From Nocardioides speluncae (GTDB lineage: Bacteria; Actinomycetota; Actinomycetes; Propionibacteriales; Nocardioidaceae), in assembly GCF_003121585.1 (NCBI RefSeq), contig NZ_QEOO01000017.1:22108-86107 (forward strand): a stretch of DNA of 64,000 bases, in the 5' to 3' direction. The position numbers and the translations under genes were made by a program. Of the stretch, positions 40,300-50,767 are shown one piece after another (position 1 is the first letter of the stretch; each line of letters opens with the position of its first letter). Below the pieces are notes generated by a model, which was not told where the DNA came from, made no database searches, and was given only the letters and a program-made list of their open reading frames with translations.

Positions 40300-41841
40300 T
40301 CAGTTGATCTGGCGGTCGCGGCCTTCCCAGTACGGCGCCCGCAGCTTGAACTTCTGCAGCTTGCCGGTCGCGGTCCGGGCCAGCTCGTCGCGGAACTCGA
40401 TCGACGTGGGCGCCTTGTAGCCGGCGGCCTTCTCCTTGCACCAGCCGATCAGCTCCGCCTCGGTGGCGGCCGAGGGCTCAGTATCCGGTGTCAGTACGAC
40501 TAAAGCCTTGATCGTCTCGCCCCACTTCTCGCTTGGTACGCCGATCACGGCCACCTCGGCCACGGCCGGGTGCGAGAACAGCACGTCCTCGACCTCGATC
40601 GAGGAGACGTTCTCGCCTCCGGTGATGATCACGTCCTTCTTCCGGTCGCTGATCGTGAGGTAGCCGTCCTCGCCGATCCGGCCGCCGTCACCGGTGTGGA
40701 ACCAGTCGTCGGCCAGCGCCGCCGCGGTCTCCTCTGGCTGCTGCCAGTAGCCCTCCAGGATCACGTTGGAGCGGGCCAGCACCTCGCCCTCGTCGCCGGT
40801 CGTCAGCCGTACGCCGAGCGCCGGGGCGCCGGCGCGCATCAGCTTCGCCGCCCGCTCCTCCGGGGTGTCGTCGTCCCACTCGCTGCGGGAGCGGTTGACC
40901 GTGAGCAGCGGCGAGGTCTCGGTGAGGCCGTAGATCTGGATGAACTCCCAGCCCAGCTCACGCTCGACCCGGGCGATGGTCTTGCTGGGCGGCGGCGCGC
41001 CGGCGACCACGATCCGCACCCGGTCGCGGCCCGGGATCTCGCCGTCCCAGGTCTGCGCGGCGTCGAGTACGGCGGCCACGACCGCGGGCGCGGCGCAGAG
41101 CAGGGTCACGCCGTACTCCTGGACCCGGCGCAGGATCTCGGCGCCGTCGACCTTGCGCAGCACGATCTGGGGTACGCCGAGCCCGGCCGTCGCGAACGGC
41201 ATCCCCCATCCGTTGGCGTGGAACATCGGCAGCGTGTGCAGGTAGACGTCGCGGTCGGTCACCCCGAGGTGCAGGCCCATGGTCAGCGCGTTGACCCAGA
41301 TGTTCCGGTGGGTGATCTGCACACCCTTGGGCCGCGCCGTGGTGCCGCTGGTGTAGTTGATGCAGGCGGTCGCGGACTCGTCCGGCTCCCACAGTGTCGG
41401 CAGCGCCCCCTCGGCGGCGTACAGGTCGTCGTCGTTGCCGAGCACGAACCGATGCTCGGCGGTGACGCCGGCCAGCGCCTCGTCGACCTCGGGGTCGACC
41501 AGCAGCACCCGTGCACCGGAGTGCTCGACGATGTAGGAGACCTCGTCTGGGCGGAGCCGGAAGTTCACCGGCACCAGCACCCGGCCGTAGCCCGCGACGC
41601 CGAAGAACGAGGTCAGCAGCCGTGCGGAGTTGTGGGACACGATCGCGACCCGGTCGCCGACGCCGATCCCGAGCTCGTCCAGCCTGGCCGCCTGCCGGGC
41701 TGCGTTGGCCGCGATCTCTCGGTAGCTCAGCGTCCCGAGGGATGCGGCGGGCTGGTCCGGCTCGTCGACGACGCCGGTGCGGTCGCCGTACACGGTCACG
41801 GCGCGGTCGAGAAAGTCGCTGACACTGAACGGAACGAACAT
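40300..41841 (-). CDS. Acyl-CoA synthetase (AMP-binding)
   Basis: 513 residues. Motifs: TACINYTSGTTARPKGV (P-loop), GWEFIQIYGLTETSP, DDWFHTGDGGRIGEDGYLTISDRKKD and the C-terminal catalytic Lys in RTATGKLQKFKL. It activates a fatty or other carboxylic acid to its CoA thioester through an acyl-adenylate. The closest family type is medium/long-chain fatty-acid ligase; specificity unknown. It is probably co-transcribed with the amidase. Confidence 0.9.
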   Translation of the reverse strand: MFVPFSVSDFLDRAVTVYGDRTGVVDEPDQPAASLGTLSYREIAANAARQAARLDELGIGVGDRVAIVSHNSARLLTSFFGVAGYGRVLVPVNFRLRPDEVSYIVEHSGARVLLVDPEVDEALAGVTAEHRFVLGNDDDLYAAEGALPTLWEPDESATACINYTSGTTARPKGVQITHRNIWVNALTMGLHLGVTDRDVYLHTLPMFHANGWGMPFATAGLGVPQIVLRKVDGAEILRRVQEYGVTLLCAAPAVVAAVLDAAQTWDGEIPGRDRVRIVVAGAPPPSKTIARVERELGWEFIQIYGLTETSPLLTVNRSRSEWDDDTPEERAAKLMRAGAPALGVRLTTGDEGEVLARSNVILEGYWQQPEETAAALADDWFHTGDGGRIGEDGYLTISDRKKDVIITGGENVSSIEVEDVLFSHPAVAEVAVIGVPSEKWGETIKALVVLTPDTEPSAATEAELIGWCKEKAAGYKAPTSIEFRDELARTATGKLQKFKLRAPYWEGRDRQIN

Positions 41842-41880
41842 CTGGCCTCCTGCACGTCGGCTGTCGCGCCAGCGTAGCCA

Positions 41881-42573
41881 TTACTGCAGATGCTTCATGG
41901 CCTCTCGGCGAGAGAGTCCCGAGAGGCGGTCGCCGTGCCGCGCCACCTCGGATCGCACCCAGTCGGGGTCAGTACGGGCGTACTGCCGCAGCGCCCAGCC
42001 GATCGCCTTGCGGATCCAGAACGACCTGTCGTCGACATTGGCGTCGATCGCTTCGCGAAGCAGATCGAGGTCGGTCTGCTCCTTGTGGTGGAGCTGACAC
42101 AGGATCGCGGTACGCCGCAGCCACAGGTCCTCGGTCCTCGACCAGGCCCGCATCAGCGGCGTCACCTCGGCGCGGTGGCCGGCCAGGATCGGCCCGACGT
42201 GTCGCGTCGCCAGCTCGTCCACGTGGTCCCACCAGGCGCCCGTGACGATCAGGTGGCGGTGCATCGGGAGCAGCTCCGGGTCCTGCCAGCCGCGGTAGAA
42301 GCGGTGGCCGAGCAGCGCCGTTGCGGCGTACCGCTGCTCGCGGTGCGTGGCGCCGTCCCAGAGCTCGCGGACCGTCGCCTCCCAGGCCTGCCGGTCATCG
42401 ATCCGATGGCCGGCGAGGATCGGCCGCAGCAGCTTCTTGAGCTCGGTGCTGGCGATCCCGTGGTACGGCAGCGCCGACTTCATATACGCCTGCTGAGCCG
42501 CCGCTCGCTCAGGGTCGCCGGCCGCGGCCAGGTCGGCGCGCACTCGCGCGACAAGCGCAGTGTTCGGCTGCAT
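41881..42573 (-). CDS. DNA alkylation repair protein (AlkD-like)
   Basis: 230 residues of HEAT-like repeats: YMKSALPYHGIASTELKKLL, RELWDGATHREQRYAATALL, WWDHVDELATRHVGPIL, TAILCQLHHKEQTDLDLL and FWIRKAIGWALRQYARTDPDWV, the last being the family signature. AlkD removes positively charged alkylated bases without flipping them. ATG at 42573 chosen; further upstream codons lack conservation. Confidence 0.9.
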   Translation of the reverse strand: MQPNTALVARVRADLAAAGDPERAAAQQAYMKSALPYHGIASTELKKLLRPILAGHRIDDRQAWEATVRELWDGATHREQRYAATALLGHRFYRGWQDPELLPMHRHLIVTGAWWDHVDELATRHVGPILAGHRAEVTPLMRAWSRTEDLWLRRTAILCQLHHKEQTDLDLLREAIDANVDDRSFWIRKAIGWALRQYARTDPDWVRSEVARHGDRLSGLSRREAMKHLQ

Positions 42574-42665
42574 GCCGCCAGTGTGAGGCACCGCCCTAAC
42601 CATCAACTGTCGTCGCGACACGCCGCGACGGCGGCGTGTCGCGAGCTAATGGTGGGTCGGCATGG

Positions 42666-42741
42666 TGGTGGGCGCAAAGGGACTCGAACCCCTGACATCT
42701 TCCTTGTAAGGGAAGCGCTCTACCAGCTGAGCTATGCGCCC
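42666..42741 (-). tRNA. tRNA-Val (anticodon UAC)
   Basis: On the minus strand GGGCGCATAGCTCAGCTGGT starts the molecule; the anticodon arm is CTTCC-CTTACAA-GGAAG with TAC in the loop; GGTTCGAGTCC is the T arm. The acceptor stem GGGCGCA/TGCGCCC is perfect and ACCA is encoded. No element is inserted in it. Confidence 0.97.
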
Positions 42742-42941
42742 GAGAGGCGCGGCACAGACTACGGGAGCGGGCGCCCTGACCACAAAGTGATACGGGCCAA
42801 AATGACAGGTCGCGACCGCTGGCGTCTCGGGTCACCAGCGGTCGCGACAACGTCAATATTGCGTGAAGGTCACGCGGATGTCCCGCGATTCCGAGAAATT
42901 CTCGGGAGATTTTGCAATCGGTCAGATGTCATGCGTCCGGT

Positions 42942-43406
42942 CTATGCCACTATGCGCAGTTGCTTGAGGTGTTCCTCAAGATCACGGCCATGGGGCATCG
43001 CGTTGTGGACGCTCCAGCGGACCACGCCCTCGCGGTCCAGGATGTACGACGAGCGCCGGGCGCAGCCGCGCTCCTCGTCGAAGGCGTCGTACATCCGGGC
43101 CACCTCGCCGTGGGGCCAGAAGTCGGACAGCAGCGGGAAGTTGAGCCCGTCCTGGTCGGCGAAGGCGCGGATCGAGTAGGTCGGGTCGCACGACAGCGCG
43201 AGCACCTCGGTGTCGAAGGTGAGGAACTCCGCAAGCCGCTCGCGGATCTGCGAGAGCTCGCCGGTGCAGACGCCGGAGAACGCGTACGGGTAGAAGAACA
43301 GCGCGACCGCCTTGCGGCCGCGGTAGTCCGACAGCGTCACGTCCTGACCGAACTGGTCGCGCAGGGTGAAGTCCGGCGCGATCTTGCCCATCTCGATGCC
43401 ACTCAC
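42942..43406 (-). CDS. ahpE: AhpE-like peroxiredoxin
   Basis: 154 residues. The peroxidatic Cys is in YPYAFSGVCTGEL; DFTLRDQFGQDVTLSDYRG and the Arg in SSYILDREGVVRW complete the 1-Cys AhpE pattern. It reduces hydroperoxides and peroxynitrite, recycled by mycoredoxin and mycothiol in actinobacteria. GTG at 43406 follows GAGGA by 7 bases; another GTG two codons earlier is too close to that site. Location near aceE matches mycobacterial gene order. Confidence 0.92.
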   Translation of the reverse strand: MSGIEMGKIAPDFTLRDQFGQDVTLSDYRGRKAVALFFYPYAFSGVCTGELSQIRERLAEFLTFDTEVLALSCDPTYSIRAFADQDGLNFPLLSDFWPHGEVARMYDAFDEERGCARRSSYILDREGVVRWSVHNAMPHGRDLEEHLKQLRIVA

Positions 43407-43467
43407 GGCCACATCCTCGCACCCGGCACCGACGGTCCCGGTGGCCGGGCCGAGGACGCGAGACCGA

Positions 43468-45087
43468 CTACAGATCCCGAAGCTGGCGTTTCAGGATTTT
43501 GCCGGTGGCGTTGCGCGGGAGCTCGTCGAGGAACACGAACTCGCGGGGCACCTTGAAGCGGGCCAGGTTGGCCTTGATCCAGTCCTTGAGATCGTCCTCC
43601 CCGACGACCGAGCCCTTCTGGTCGGGCACGCGTACGACGAACGCCCGCAGCCGCTCGCCGAACTCGTCGTCGGCCACGCCGATGGCCGCGGCCTCGACCA
43701 CGGCATCGTGCTTGACCAGGCAGTCCTCCACCTCGCGCGGGAAGACGTTCTCGCCGCCGGACACGATCATCTCGTCGTCGCGGCCCTCCACGAAGAGCCG
43801 TCCCTCGGCGTCGAAGCGGCCGACGTCGCCGGACGACATCAGGCCGTCGATGACCTCCTTGGAGCCGCCACCGGTGTAGCCCTCGAACAGCAGCCCGTTG
43901 CCGACGAAGATCCGGCCGGTCTCCCCCACCGGCAGCTCGCGGCCGTCGGCATCCAGGATCCGGACGACGGTCGCGTGCGGGGTCTTGCCGGCCGTGCCCG
44001 GCGCGGCGCGCATGTCCTCGGGAGTCGCGATGGTGGCGTAGGCGACCTCGGTCGAGCCGTAGATGTTGTAGAGGTTGTCGCCGAACCGGTCCATCCACTC
44101 CACGGGCAGGTCGCCCGGCATCGCCGAGCCGGACGACGCCACCACCTTGACCGTGTCCAGGTCGTAGCGGTCGAGCGTGTCGGCGGGCAGCCGGAGGATC
44201 CGCTGCAGCATCACCGGGATCACCACCATCGCGTCGCAGCCCTCGGTCGACGCCGTCCTCAGGCACTCCTCGGGGTCGAAGCGGCGGCGGAGCACCACGG
44301 TCGAGCCGAGCAGCATCCCGAGCAGCAGGTGTGCCAGTCCCCAGGTGTGGAACAGCGGCGCCGCGATGTGCACCTTCCAGCCGAACCGAAGCGGCATCCG
44401 GGACAGCAGCGAGACCGCCGCGTCCAGGCCGGCCTCGCTGCGCGGCGCCCCCTTCGGCGTACCGGTGGTGCCGGAGGTGAGGATCACGATCCGGCTGTTC
44501 CGGCCCGGTGCCGCGAGGTCGGTGGTCGGGCCGGCCGCGATCAGCGACTCGATCGTGGGTACGTCGCCCGCGGCCTCAGCGTCGGACCAGCCGATCACCC
44601 GGACATCCACCTCGTTGCCCGACAGCAGGCCTGCGAACTCCTCGTCGTACACCAGCACCCGGGGCTTCTCGCGGGCCAGCACGTCGGTGAGCTGCGGCCC
44701 GGCGAAGGCGGTGTTGAGGTACAGGATGTCGGCGCCGAGCTTGGCGGCGGCGAGGCTCGAGTCGAGGAAGCCGCGGTGGTTGCGGCACATGATCGCCACC
44801 CCGTCGCCCTCGCGGACGCCGAGCTTCGTCAGCTGGTGGGCAAGCGCGTTGCTGCGCTGGTGGATCTCGCCGAAGGTGAGCGAACCCAGCTCGTCGATGA
44901 TCCCGACCCGGTCGGGGTGGCGAACGGCCAGGCTCGCGAAGCCGCCTGCCGGTCCCACGCCCCACCGGGCGACCGTCCGGCCGAGCCGGACCAGCTTGCG
45001 CGGTCCGTAGGGCCGGATCACCCCGGACGCGGCGAGTACCCGGATCCCGGTCGTCTTGGTCGAAACTCGATCGATGACAGTGTTCAT
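43468..45087 (-). CDS. FadD-type acyl-CoA synthetase
   Basis: 539 residues. P-loop IVILTSGTTGTPKGAPRSE, NLYNIYGSTEVAYATIATPEDM, GLMSSGDVGRFDAEGRLFVEGR and the catalytic Lys in RNATGKILKRQL. It forms acyl-CoA from fatty acid, ATP and CoA. The first ~55 residues (GIRVLAASGVIRPYGPRKLV) form an extra helical leader seen in some mycobacterial FadD proteins. ATG at 45087 is preferred over an in-frame TTG 9 bp earlier. Confidence 0.9.
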   Translation of the reverse strand: MNTVIDRVSTKTTGIRVLAASGVIRPYGPRKLVRLGRTVARWGVGPAGGFASLAVRHPDRVGIIDELGSLTFGEIHQRSNALAHQLTKLGVREGDGVAIMCRNHRGFLDSSLAAAKLGADILYLNTAFAGPQLTDVLAREKPRVLVYDEEFAGLLSGNEVDVRVIGWSDAEAAGDVPTIESLIAAGPTTDLAAPGRNSRIVILTSGTTGTPKGAPRSEAGLDAAVSLLSRMPLRFGWKVHIAAPLFHTWGLAHLLLGMLLGSTVVLRRRFDPEECLRTASTEGCDAMVVIPVMLQRILRLPADTLDRYDLDTVKVVASSGSAMPGDLPVEWMDRFGDNLYNIYGSTEVAYATIATPEDMRAAPGTAGKTPHATVVRILDADGRELPVGETGRIFVGNGLLFEGYTGGGSKEVIDGLMSSGDVGRFDAEGRLFVEGRDDEMIVSGGENVFPREVEDCLVKHDAVVEAAAIGVADDEFGERLRAFVVRVPDQKGSVVGEDDLKDWIKANLARFKVPREFVFLDELPRNATGKILKRQLRDL

Positions 45088-45135
45088 GGCTCCCAAGGGT
45101 CCCGACTCTCCGATTCGATCGCTTGAACGAAGTTG

Positions 45136-45888
45136 CTACACGGTAGGCCACGTCATCCGGCGCGTGAAGTCGCTCGGAGCGATGCCGAACATGCGCCGGC
45201 AGACCCGGCTCAAGTGTGCACCGTCGGCGAACCCCGCGCCGTGGGCCGCGTCGGTGATGGACGCTCCCGCGGCTACCAGCTCGGTCGCCCGGCCCAGCCT
45301 CAGCCACAGCACGTAGGACCGGAACGGCATCCCGACCCGGTCGTGGAACAGGTGCGCGAGCCGGCTCTCGGAGAGTCCGGCGACATTGGCCGCGTCGGCG
45401 AGGCTGACCGTCCGCTGCTCGACCATGCCCGGCAGCTCGGCCAGCACCCGGGCCAGCCGTGGATGTGCCTCCGGCACCGACTCGTCGCCCACCAGCAGGC
45501 TGTCCACCGCCTCGGCGACCGCGAACGGATCACCGGTCAGGTGGTCAGCCGCCAGGAGACTGCCCAGCCACTGCTCCCCCGCCTCGCACCACTCCCTGGG
45601 GTCGTCACCGGTCGGCGAGATCCGCTGGCCGGCAGGCGTCCTGGGGTCGAGATGCAGCATCACCCCCGCCGGCGCGCCGCGCAGGATCCGGTGCCTGACG
45701 TCTGCCGGGATGACCGCGGCCCGGCAGGTGAAGGGGTCGCCTGTAGGGCCGGCGAGCTGCAGCTCGCCCTCCAGTGCGGCGACAACCTGGACCGAGTGGT
45801 GGGCATGCGCGGCGTTCGACCCGATGGCGCCGCCGTACACCAGTCGGCCGCGTCGGAGGCGCGCTGCGCCGGCCCAGCCAGTGGTCAC
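45136..45888 (-). CDS. AraC-family transcriptional regulator
   Basis: 250 residues. An N-terminal cupin-like sensing part (HAHHSVQVVAALEGELQL) and a C-terminal AraC domain: LADAANVAGLSESRLAHLFH, then AGASITDAAHGAGFADGAHLSRVCRRMFG. It lies directly upstream of the FadD-type gene on the same strand and may control it. Confidence 0.88.
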   Translation of the reverse strand: MTTGWAGAARLRRGRLVYGGAIGSNAAHAHHSVQVVAALEGELQLAGPTGDPFTCRAAVIPADVRHRILRGAPAGVMLHLDPRTPAGQRISPTGDDPREWCEAGEQWLGSLLAADHLTGDPFAVAEAVDSLLVGDESVPEAHPRLARVLAELPGMVEQRTVSLADAANVAGLSESRLAHLFHDRVGMPFRSYVLWLRLGRATELVAAGASITDAAHGAGFADGAHLSRVCRRMFGIAPSDFTRRMTWPTV

Positions 45889-45899
45889 GTGACCACAGG

Positions 45900-46355
45900 T
45901 CAGGTGGGCGTCTTCGGGGCGATCAGGCGCGTGGCGGACCAGTCCTTGCTGACCGCAGCCGTCGTGGTCTGTGAGAGCCCGGCGATCGGGGCCGCCTCCG
46001 CGATGTCGGCGGGCTCAACGGCCTGCGGGCGCCCGATCTTGGGCGTCAGCAGCCAGATGGCGCCGCCGCCGACCAGATCGGTCAGCGCGTCGACGAGCCC
46101 GTCGACCAGATCGCCGTCGTCGTCGCGGTACCACAGCAGTACGGCGTCGACGACGTTGCCGTAGTCGCCGTCGACCAGGTCTGCATCGATGCAGTCCTCG
46201 ATCGCCACTCGAAGCACATCGTCAGTGTCGTTGTCCCAGCCGAGCTCCTGGACAACCATGCCCGGCTTGAAGCCCAGTCGTTCACCGAGGTTCTGCCCCT
46301 CAGCGCCCTGTGACCCACTCGTCTGGGTGGACCCGCCACCCGCGGTCGAACTCAC
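45900..46355 (-). CDS. DUF3052 family protein
   Basis: 151 residues: LGFKPGMVVQELGWDNDTDD, VVDAVLLWYRDDDGDLVDGLVDAL, IWLLTPKIGRP and a C-terminal GLSQTTTAAVSKDWSATRL. The family occurs beside aceE in actinobacteria and has no established role. GTG at 46355 with GGAGGAG just upstream. Divergent from aceE; the 141 bp between them must hold both promoters. Confidence 0.85.
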   Translation of the reverse strand: MSSTAGGGSTQTSGSQGAEGQNLGERLGFKPGMVVQELGWDNDTDDVLRVAIEDCIDADLVDGDYGNVVDAVLLWYRDDDGDLVDGLVDALTDLVGGGAIWLLTPKIGRPQAVEPADIAEAAPIAGLSQTTTAAVSKDWSATRLIAPKTPT

Positions 46356-46496
46356 TGACTCCTCCAATCGGTCCTGCAAACGTGTGGAGTAGTCCAGCGG
46401 AGTTCCATCCCCGATGCAACCCCGGCACACCATGTGTCCACAGGGTGTACTGGACGGTAGTTTTTCCGGGTCATCGCAAAGTGACACGATGCAGGG

Positions 46497-49301
46497 GTGA
46501 GCAAGGACACGCCAGCCCAGTCATCGACACGCCCCGGCACCCCACCGGTGATCCACGAGGGCCTGCCGACGCAGCTGCCGGACATCGACCCCGACGAGAC
46601 CCAGGAGTGGCTCGACTCGTTCGACTCACTGATCGGCGACCGAGGGCAGGCACGCGCCCGTTACGTGATGCTCCGGCTGCTGGAGCGGGCCCGCGAGAAG
46701 CAGGTCGGTGTACCGGCGCTGCGCAGCACCGACTACATCAACACCATCCCGTCGGAGCGCGAGCCCTGGTTCCCCGGCGACGAGGACACCGAGCGCCGGA
46801 TCCGCGCCTTCATCCGCTGGAACGCCGCGGTGATGGTCTCCAGCGCCAACCGCAAGGGGCTGGAGGTCGGCGGCCACATCGCGACGTACCAGTCCAGCGC
46901 GAGCCTCTACGAGGTCGGCTTCAACCACTTCTTCCGCGGCAAGGACACTGTGTCGGACCAGGCGGGGGGCGGCGGCGACCAGATCTTCATCCAAGGCCAT
47001 GCTTCCCCCGGCATCTACGCCCGCGCGTACCTTGAGGGCCGGCTGACCGAGGAGCAGCTCTACCGGTTCCGTCAGGAGGTCCAGCACGGCGTCGGCGCCG
47101 GCCTGCCGTCGTACCCGCACCCGCGGCTGATGCCGGACTTCTGGGAGTTCCCGACGGTCTCGATGGGCCTGACCGGCATCAACTCGATCTACCAGGCGCG
47201 GTTCAACCGCTACCTGCAGAACCGCAAGATCAAGGACACCAGCCAGCAGCGGGTGTGGGCGTTCCTCGGCGACGGCGAGATGGCCGAGCCCGAGTCGCTC
47301 GGCGCGATCCGGATCGCCGCCCGTGAGGAGCTCGACAACCTCACCTGGGTGATCAACTGCAACCTGCAGCAGCTCGACGGCCCGGTCACCGGCAACGGCA
47401 AGATCATCCAGGAGCTGGAGGCGAACTTCCGCGGCGCCGGCTGGAACGTGATCAAGGTCGTGTGGGGCCGCGAGTGGGACGCGCTGCTCGCGCGCGACGT
47501 CGACGGCGTACTCGTCAACCGGATGAACACCACTCCGGACGGCCAGTTCCAGACCTACTCGGTCGAGACCGGCGGCTACATCCGGGAGAACTTCTTCGGC
47601 GTCGACCAGCGGCTCAAGGCGATGGTCGAGCACATGACCGACGACCAGATCCGCAAGCTGCCCCGCGGTGGCCACGACTACCGCAAGGTGTACGCCGCGT
47701 TCGACGCCGCGACCCGCCACGTCGGGCAGCCGACGGTGATCCTGGCCAAGACCATCAAGGGCTGGACCATCGATGCGCTGGAAGGCAAGAACGCCACTCA
47801 CCAGATGAAGAAGCTCACCAAGGACGACCTCAAGCGGTTCCGCGACCGGCTCTACCTGCCGATCAGCGACCGCGACCTGGAACTCGCCTACGAGCAGACC
47901 GGGGCGGCGCCGTTCTTCCACCCGGGCGCGAAGGCACCCGAGATCGAGTACATGATGGAGCGCCGGCAGGCCCTCGGCGGAGCCGCGCCGCGCCGCGTCG
48001 TACGCGCGAAGCCGCTGAAGCTGCCCGGCGACAAGGTGTACGCCGAGCTCAAGCAGGGCGGCGGCAAGAACAAGGTCGCGACCACGCAGGCGCTGGTCCG
48101 GCTGCTCAAGGACTGGATGAAGGACAAGGAGATCGGCAAGCGGATCGTGCCGATCGCGCCCGACGAGTACCGCACCTTCGGCATGGACTCGATGTTCCCG
48201 AGCGCGAAGGTCTACAACCCGTCCGGTCAGCAGTACGAAGCGGTCGACCGGAAGTTGTTGTTGTCCTACAAGGAGTCGCCGCAGGGCCAGATGCTGCACG
48301 AAGGCATCTCCGAGGCCGGCGCGCTCGCCTCCGCGACCGCCGCGGGCTCGTCGTACTCCACGCACGGCGAGCACATGATCCCGTTCTACATCTTCTACTC
48401 GATGTTCGGGTTCCAGCGGACCGCCGACTCGATCTGGGCGATGGCCGACCAGCTCGCGCGCGGCTTCCTGATCGGCGCCACCGCCGGCCGGACCACGCTG
48501 ACCGGTGAAGGGCTGCAGCACGCCGACGGCCACTCGCCGCTGCTCGCCGCCACCAACCCGGCCGTCATCCACTACGACCCGGCGTTCGCCTACGAGATCA
48601 GCCACATCATGAAGGCCGGCCTGGAGCGGATGTACGGCGCGACCGAGGAGCACCCCCACGGCGAGGACGTCATCTACTACCTCACCGTCTACAACGAGCC
48701 GGTCAGCCAGCCCGCCGAGCCGGAGAACGTCGACGTCGAGGGCTTGCTCCGAGGCATTTACCCGGTCGCGAAGTCCGACCACGACGGGCCGCGGGTGCAG
48801 CTGCTGGCCTCGGGTGTCGGGTTCCCGTGGGTGGACGAGGCCGCACAGCTGCTCGCCTCCGACTGGGGCGTGGCCGCCGACACCTGGTCGGTCACCTCCT
48901 GGAACGAGCTGGCCCGGGACGCGGTCGCGGCCGAACAGTGGAACCTGCTCCACCCTGACCAGCCCGCGCGTACGGCGTACGTCAGCGACAAGCTGGCCGG
49001 CGTCGAGGGTCCGGTCGTCGCGGTGTCGGACTACATGCGCGCCGTACCGCTCCAGATCGCGCGCTGGGTGCCGGCCGACTACCGGGTGCTCGGTGCCGAC
49101 GGCTTCGGCTTCGCCGACACCCGCCCCGCCGCCCGCCGGTTCTTCCAGATCGACGCGCAGAGCGTGGTCGTCCAGGCGCTGCAAGCCCTGGCCGACGCCG
49201 GCTCGGTGCCCCGCGAGACCGTCCAGGCCGCCTTCGAGAAGTACCAGATCGACGACGCCACCGCTGTGAGAGGAGTCGCTCAGGAAGGCGGCGACGCGTG
49301 A
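46497..49301 (+). CDS. aceE: Pyruvate dehydrogenase E1, homodimeric type
   Basis: 934 residues. AceE decarboxylates pyruvate with thiamine diphosphate and passes the acetyl group to the E2 lipoyl domains. Family features: [59 protein letters not shown] (ThDP-binding GDG), [23 protein letters not shown] (ThDP motif end NCNLQ) and [19 protein letters not shown]. Length equals the family norm. E2 and E3 genes are not in the window. Confidence 0.97.
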   Translation: MSKDTPAQSSTRPGTPPVIHEGLPTQLPDIDPDETQEWLDSFDSLIGDRGQARARYVMLRLLERAREKQVGVPALRSTDYINTIPSEREPWFPGDEDTERRIRAFIRWNAAVMVSSANRKGLEVGGHIATYQSSASLYEVGFNHFFRGKDTVSDQAGGGGDQIFIQGHASPGIYARAYLEGRLTEEQLYRFRQEVQHGVGAGLPSYPHPRLMPDFWEFPTVSMGLTGINSIYQARFNRYLQNRKIKDTSQQRVWAFLGDGEMAEPESLGAIRIAAREELDNLTWVINCNLQQLDGPVTGNGKIIQELEANFRGAGWNVIKVVWGREWDALLARDVDGVLVNRMNTTPDGQFQTYSVETGGYIRENFFGVDQRLKAMVEHMTDDQIRKLPRGGHDYRKVYAAFDAATRHVGQPTVILAKTIKGWTIDALEGKNATHQMKKLTKDDLKRFRDRLYLPISDRDLELAYEQTGAAPFFHPGAKAPEIEYMMERRQALGGAAPRRVVRAKPLKLPGDKVYAELKQGGGKNKVATTQALVRLLKDWMKDKEIGKRIVPIAPDEYRTFGMDSMFPSAKVYNPSGQQYEAVDRKLLLSYKESPQGQMLHEGISEAGALASATAAGSSYSTHGEHMIPFYIFYSMFGFQRTADSIWAMADQLARGFLIGATAGRTTLTGEGLQHADGHSPLLAATNPAVIHYDPAFAYEISHIMKAGLERMYGATEEHPHGEDVIYYLTVYNEPVSQPAEPENVDVEGLLRGIYPVAKSDHDGPRVQLLASGVGFPWVDEAAQLLASDWGVAADTWSVTSWNELARDAVAAEQWNLLHPDQPARTAYVSDKLAGVEGPVVAVSDYMRAVPLQIARWVPADYRVLGADGFGFADTRPAARRFFQIDAQSVVVQALQALADAGSVPRETVQAAFEKYQIDDATAVRGVAQEGGDA

Positions 49302-49623
49302 CGCGAGCGGTGAGGGGATGACATCGTGAGTTGGGTCGCTCTGGATGCTCAGGGATGGCAAAGTCCGCCAGTTCGCGCCCGACCCGCCTGCCGACGACTC
49401 TGCATGGTGAGCGCCCCCGGCGCATTCCGACGACAGGGCTGATCGCCCGCGAGGCCAACGGCCTGCTCGACGGTAGTGATCCAGCTGTGTCCACAAAGAC
49501 CGGGCGTAGCCGTCCGATCTTTGTGGACACGCGCGTATCACCAAATGACGTTCCCCTACGGCACGCCCAATCACCCATCGCGGCGCGGCCGCATGACGAG
49601 AGGCGCTTCCGCCAGGGTCCGGG
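49302..49623. other. Intergenic region with a 13-bp inverted repeat
   Basis: No gene is supported between aceE and the hydrolase gene. GTGTCCACAAAGA at 49487-49499 pairs with 49518-49530 around an 18-base loop; there is no T tract, so it may be a factor-dependent terminator for these convergent genes or a protein-binding site. Confidence 0.55.
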
Positions 49624-50595
49624 TTAGGCGCCTGACACGAAGCGCATGACCGATGCCTGGGCGGTCTCGACGGCAGAGACCGGCGGAGCGGGCGCGCCGG
49701 CTTTCAGCAGCGAGCGGGTGCGGGCGCGGGAGTAGGCCCACGGCTTGGTCTCGCGCATGAACTCGTTGACGAGGTGCACGAAGCGCTCGGGGTGGTCCTT
49801 GTGCGGGAAGTGGCCGGAGTTCGGGAGCACCTCGACCCGGGCGTGCGGGGCGAGCGCAGCGACCTGCTCGGCGTGGTGTGCGGGCAGGACCAGGTCCTCG
49901 CTCCCCCACACCACCGCGATCGGCATCCGGTCGAGCAGGTAGGCCCGGTCGGCCATGGTCACGACCTGGCCGCACCAGTCGACGACGCCGCCGACCACGC
50001 GCCGTACCGCCTCGCGCTTGGCGGGGTCCTTGAACGAGTCGAAGATCTCCGCGACCTCGTCCAGGTCGCGGGCCACGCCCAGGCCGCTGTTGGCCAGCGC
50101 CCGCATCGCGGCCACCCCGAGGTGCCGCGGTCCGGGCAGCGTGAGCGCTCCCATGAGCTGGCGGAAGCCGGGCGTCCCGATCACCCGGATGAACGGCGTC
50201 ACCTGCGGCCCGAGCCCACCCGCGGCGACCAGGACCAGCCGTTCGGTCCGCTCGGGGAACTGGTAGCCGAACTGCATCGCGATGCCGCCGCCGAGGCTGT
50301 GCCCGACCACGGTGGCCCGGTCGACGCCGAGGACCGTCAGCAGGTCCCGCATCCCGTTGGCGTAGCCGGCCACGCTGTAGTCGGCGCGCGGCTTGTCCGA
50401 CTGCCCGTGCCCGAGCAGGTCCGGGGCGATCACGGTGTAGCGGCTCGCCAGCGACGCGATCACCGGCTCCCAGGTCGTGTGGTCGCAGCCCAGCCCGTGC
50501 AGCAGGAGTACGGCGGGGCCGCGGCCGGCCTTGACGAAGGCACGGCGGTGACCGTGGATCGTGACGAACTGGAGCTGCGGCGGCTTTCCGGACAT
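49624..50595 (-). CDS. Alpha/beta hydrolase
   Basis: 323 residues. Oxyanion loop VLLLHGLGCDHTTW, nucleophile elbow VVGHSLGGGIAMQ, acid in VVWGSEDLVLP and His in NSGHFPHKDHPERF. The C-terminal ~40 residues are an uncommon extension. Related to hydrolases of meta-cleavage or epoxide type; substrate unknown. ATG at 50595 follows GGAAAGG; upstream open frame is not conserved. Confidence 0.87.
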   Translation of the reverse strand: MSGKPPQLQFVTIHGHRRAFVKAGRGPAVLLLHGLGCDHTTWEPVIASLASRYTVIAPDLLGHGQSDKPRADYSVAGYANGMRDLLTVLGVDRATVVGHSLGGGIAMQFGYQFPERTERLVLVAAGGLGPQVTPFIRVIGTPGFRQLMGALTLPGPRHLGVAAMRALANSGLGVARDLDEVAEIFDSFKDPAKREAVRRVVGGVVDWCGQVVTMADRAYLLDRMPIAVVWGSEDLVLPAHHAEQVAALAPHARVEVLPNSGHFPHKDHPERFVHLVNEFMRETKPWAYSRARTRSLLKAGAPAPPVSAVETAQASVMRFVSGA

Positions 50596-50767
50596 CGGAG
50601 CCTTTCCGTCTGAAGGCAGTCGGACTGACTGCGAACCGGCCCGCAATTGCAGCACGCGAATCCCACAGAAGGAAGAGTTTCTCCTTGTTTTACTGGGGAT
50701 TGGCGTCGTTACGGCCGCGCTCGGCGGGCAGGCCGAGGACGCCGGCCCGGCCATCGGCCGCGGCAAC

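Noticed and set aside
42666..42741. tRNA-Val as a second integration site
   Set aside because: No repeat of its 3' end was seen in the window and no integrase gene is adjacent.
46626..49574. 982-codon open frame on the minus strand opposite aceE
   Set aside because: It is the antisense of a strongly conserved gene, with Arg/Val/Asp-rich sequence typical of the mirror frame of GC-rich codons; no domain is visible.
49331..49627. 98-codon plus-strand frame after aceE
   Set aside because: No ribosome site, arginine/serine-rich out-of-frame look, and it includes both arms of an inverted repeat.
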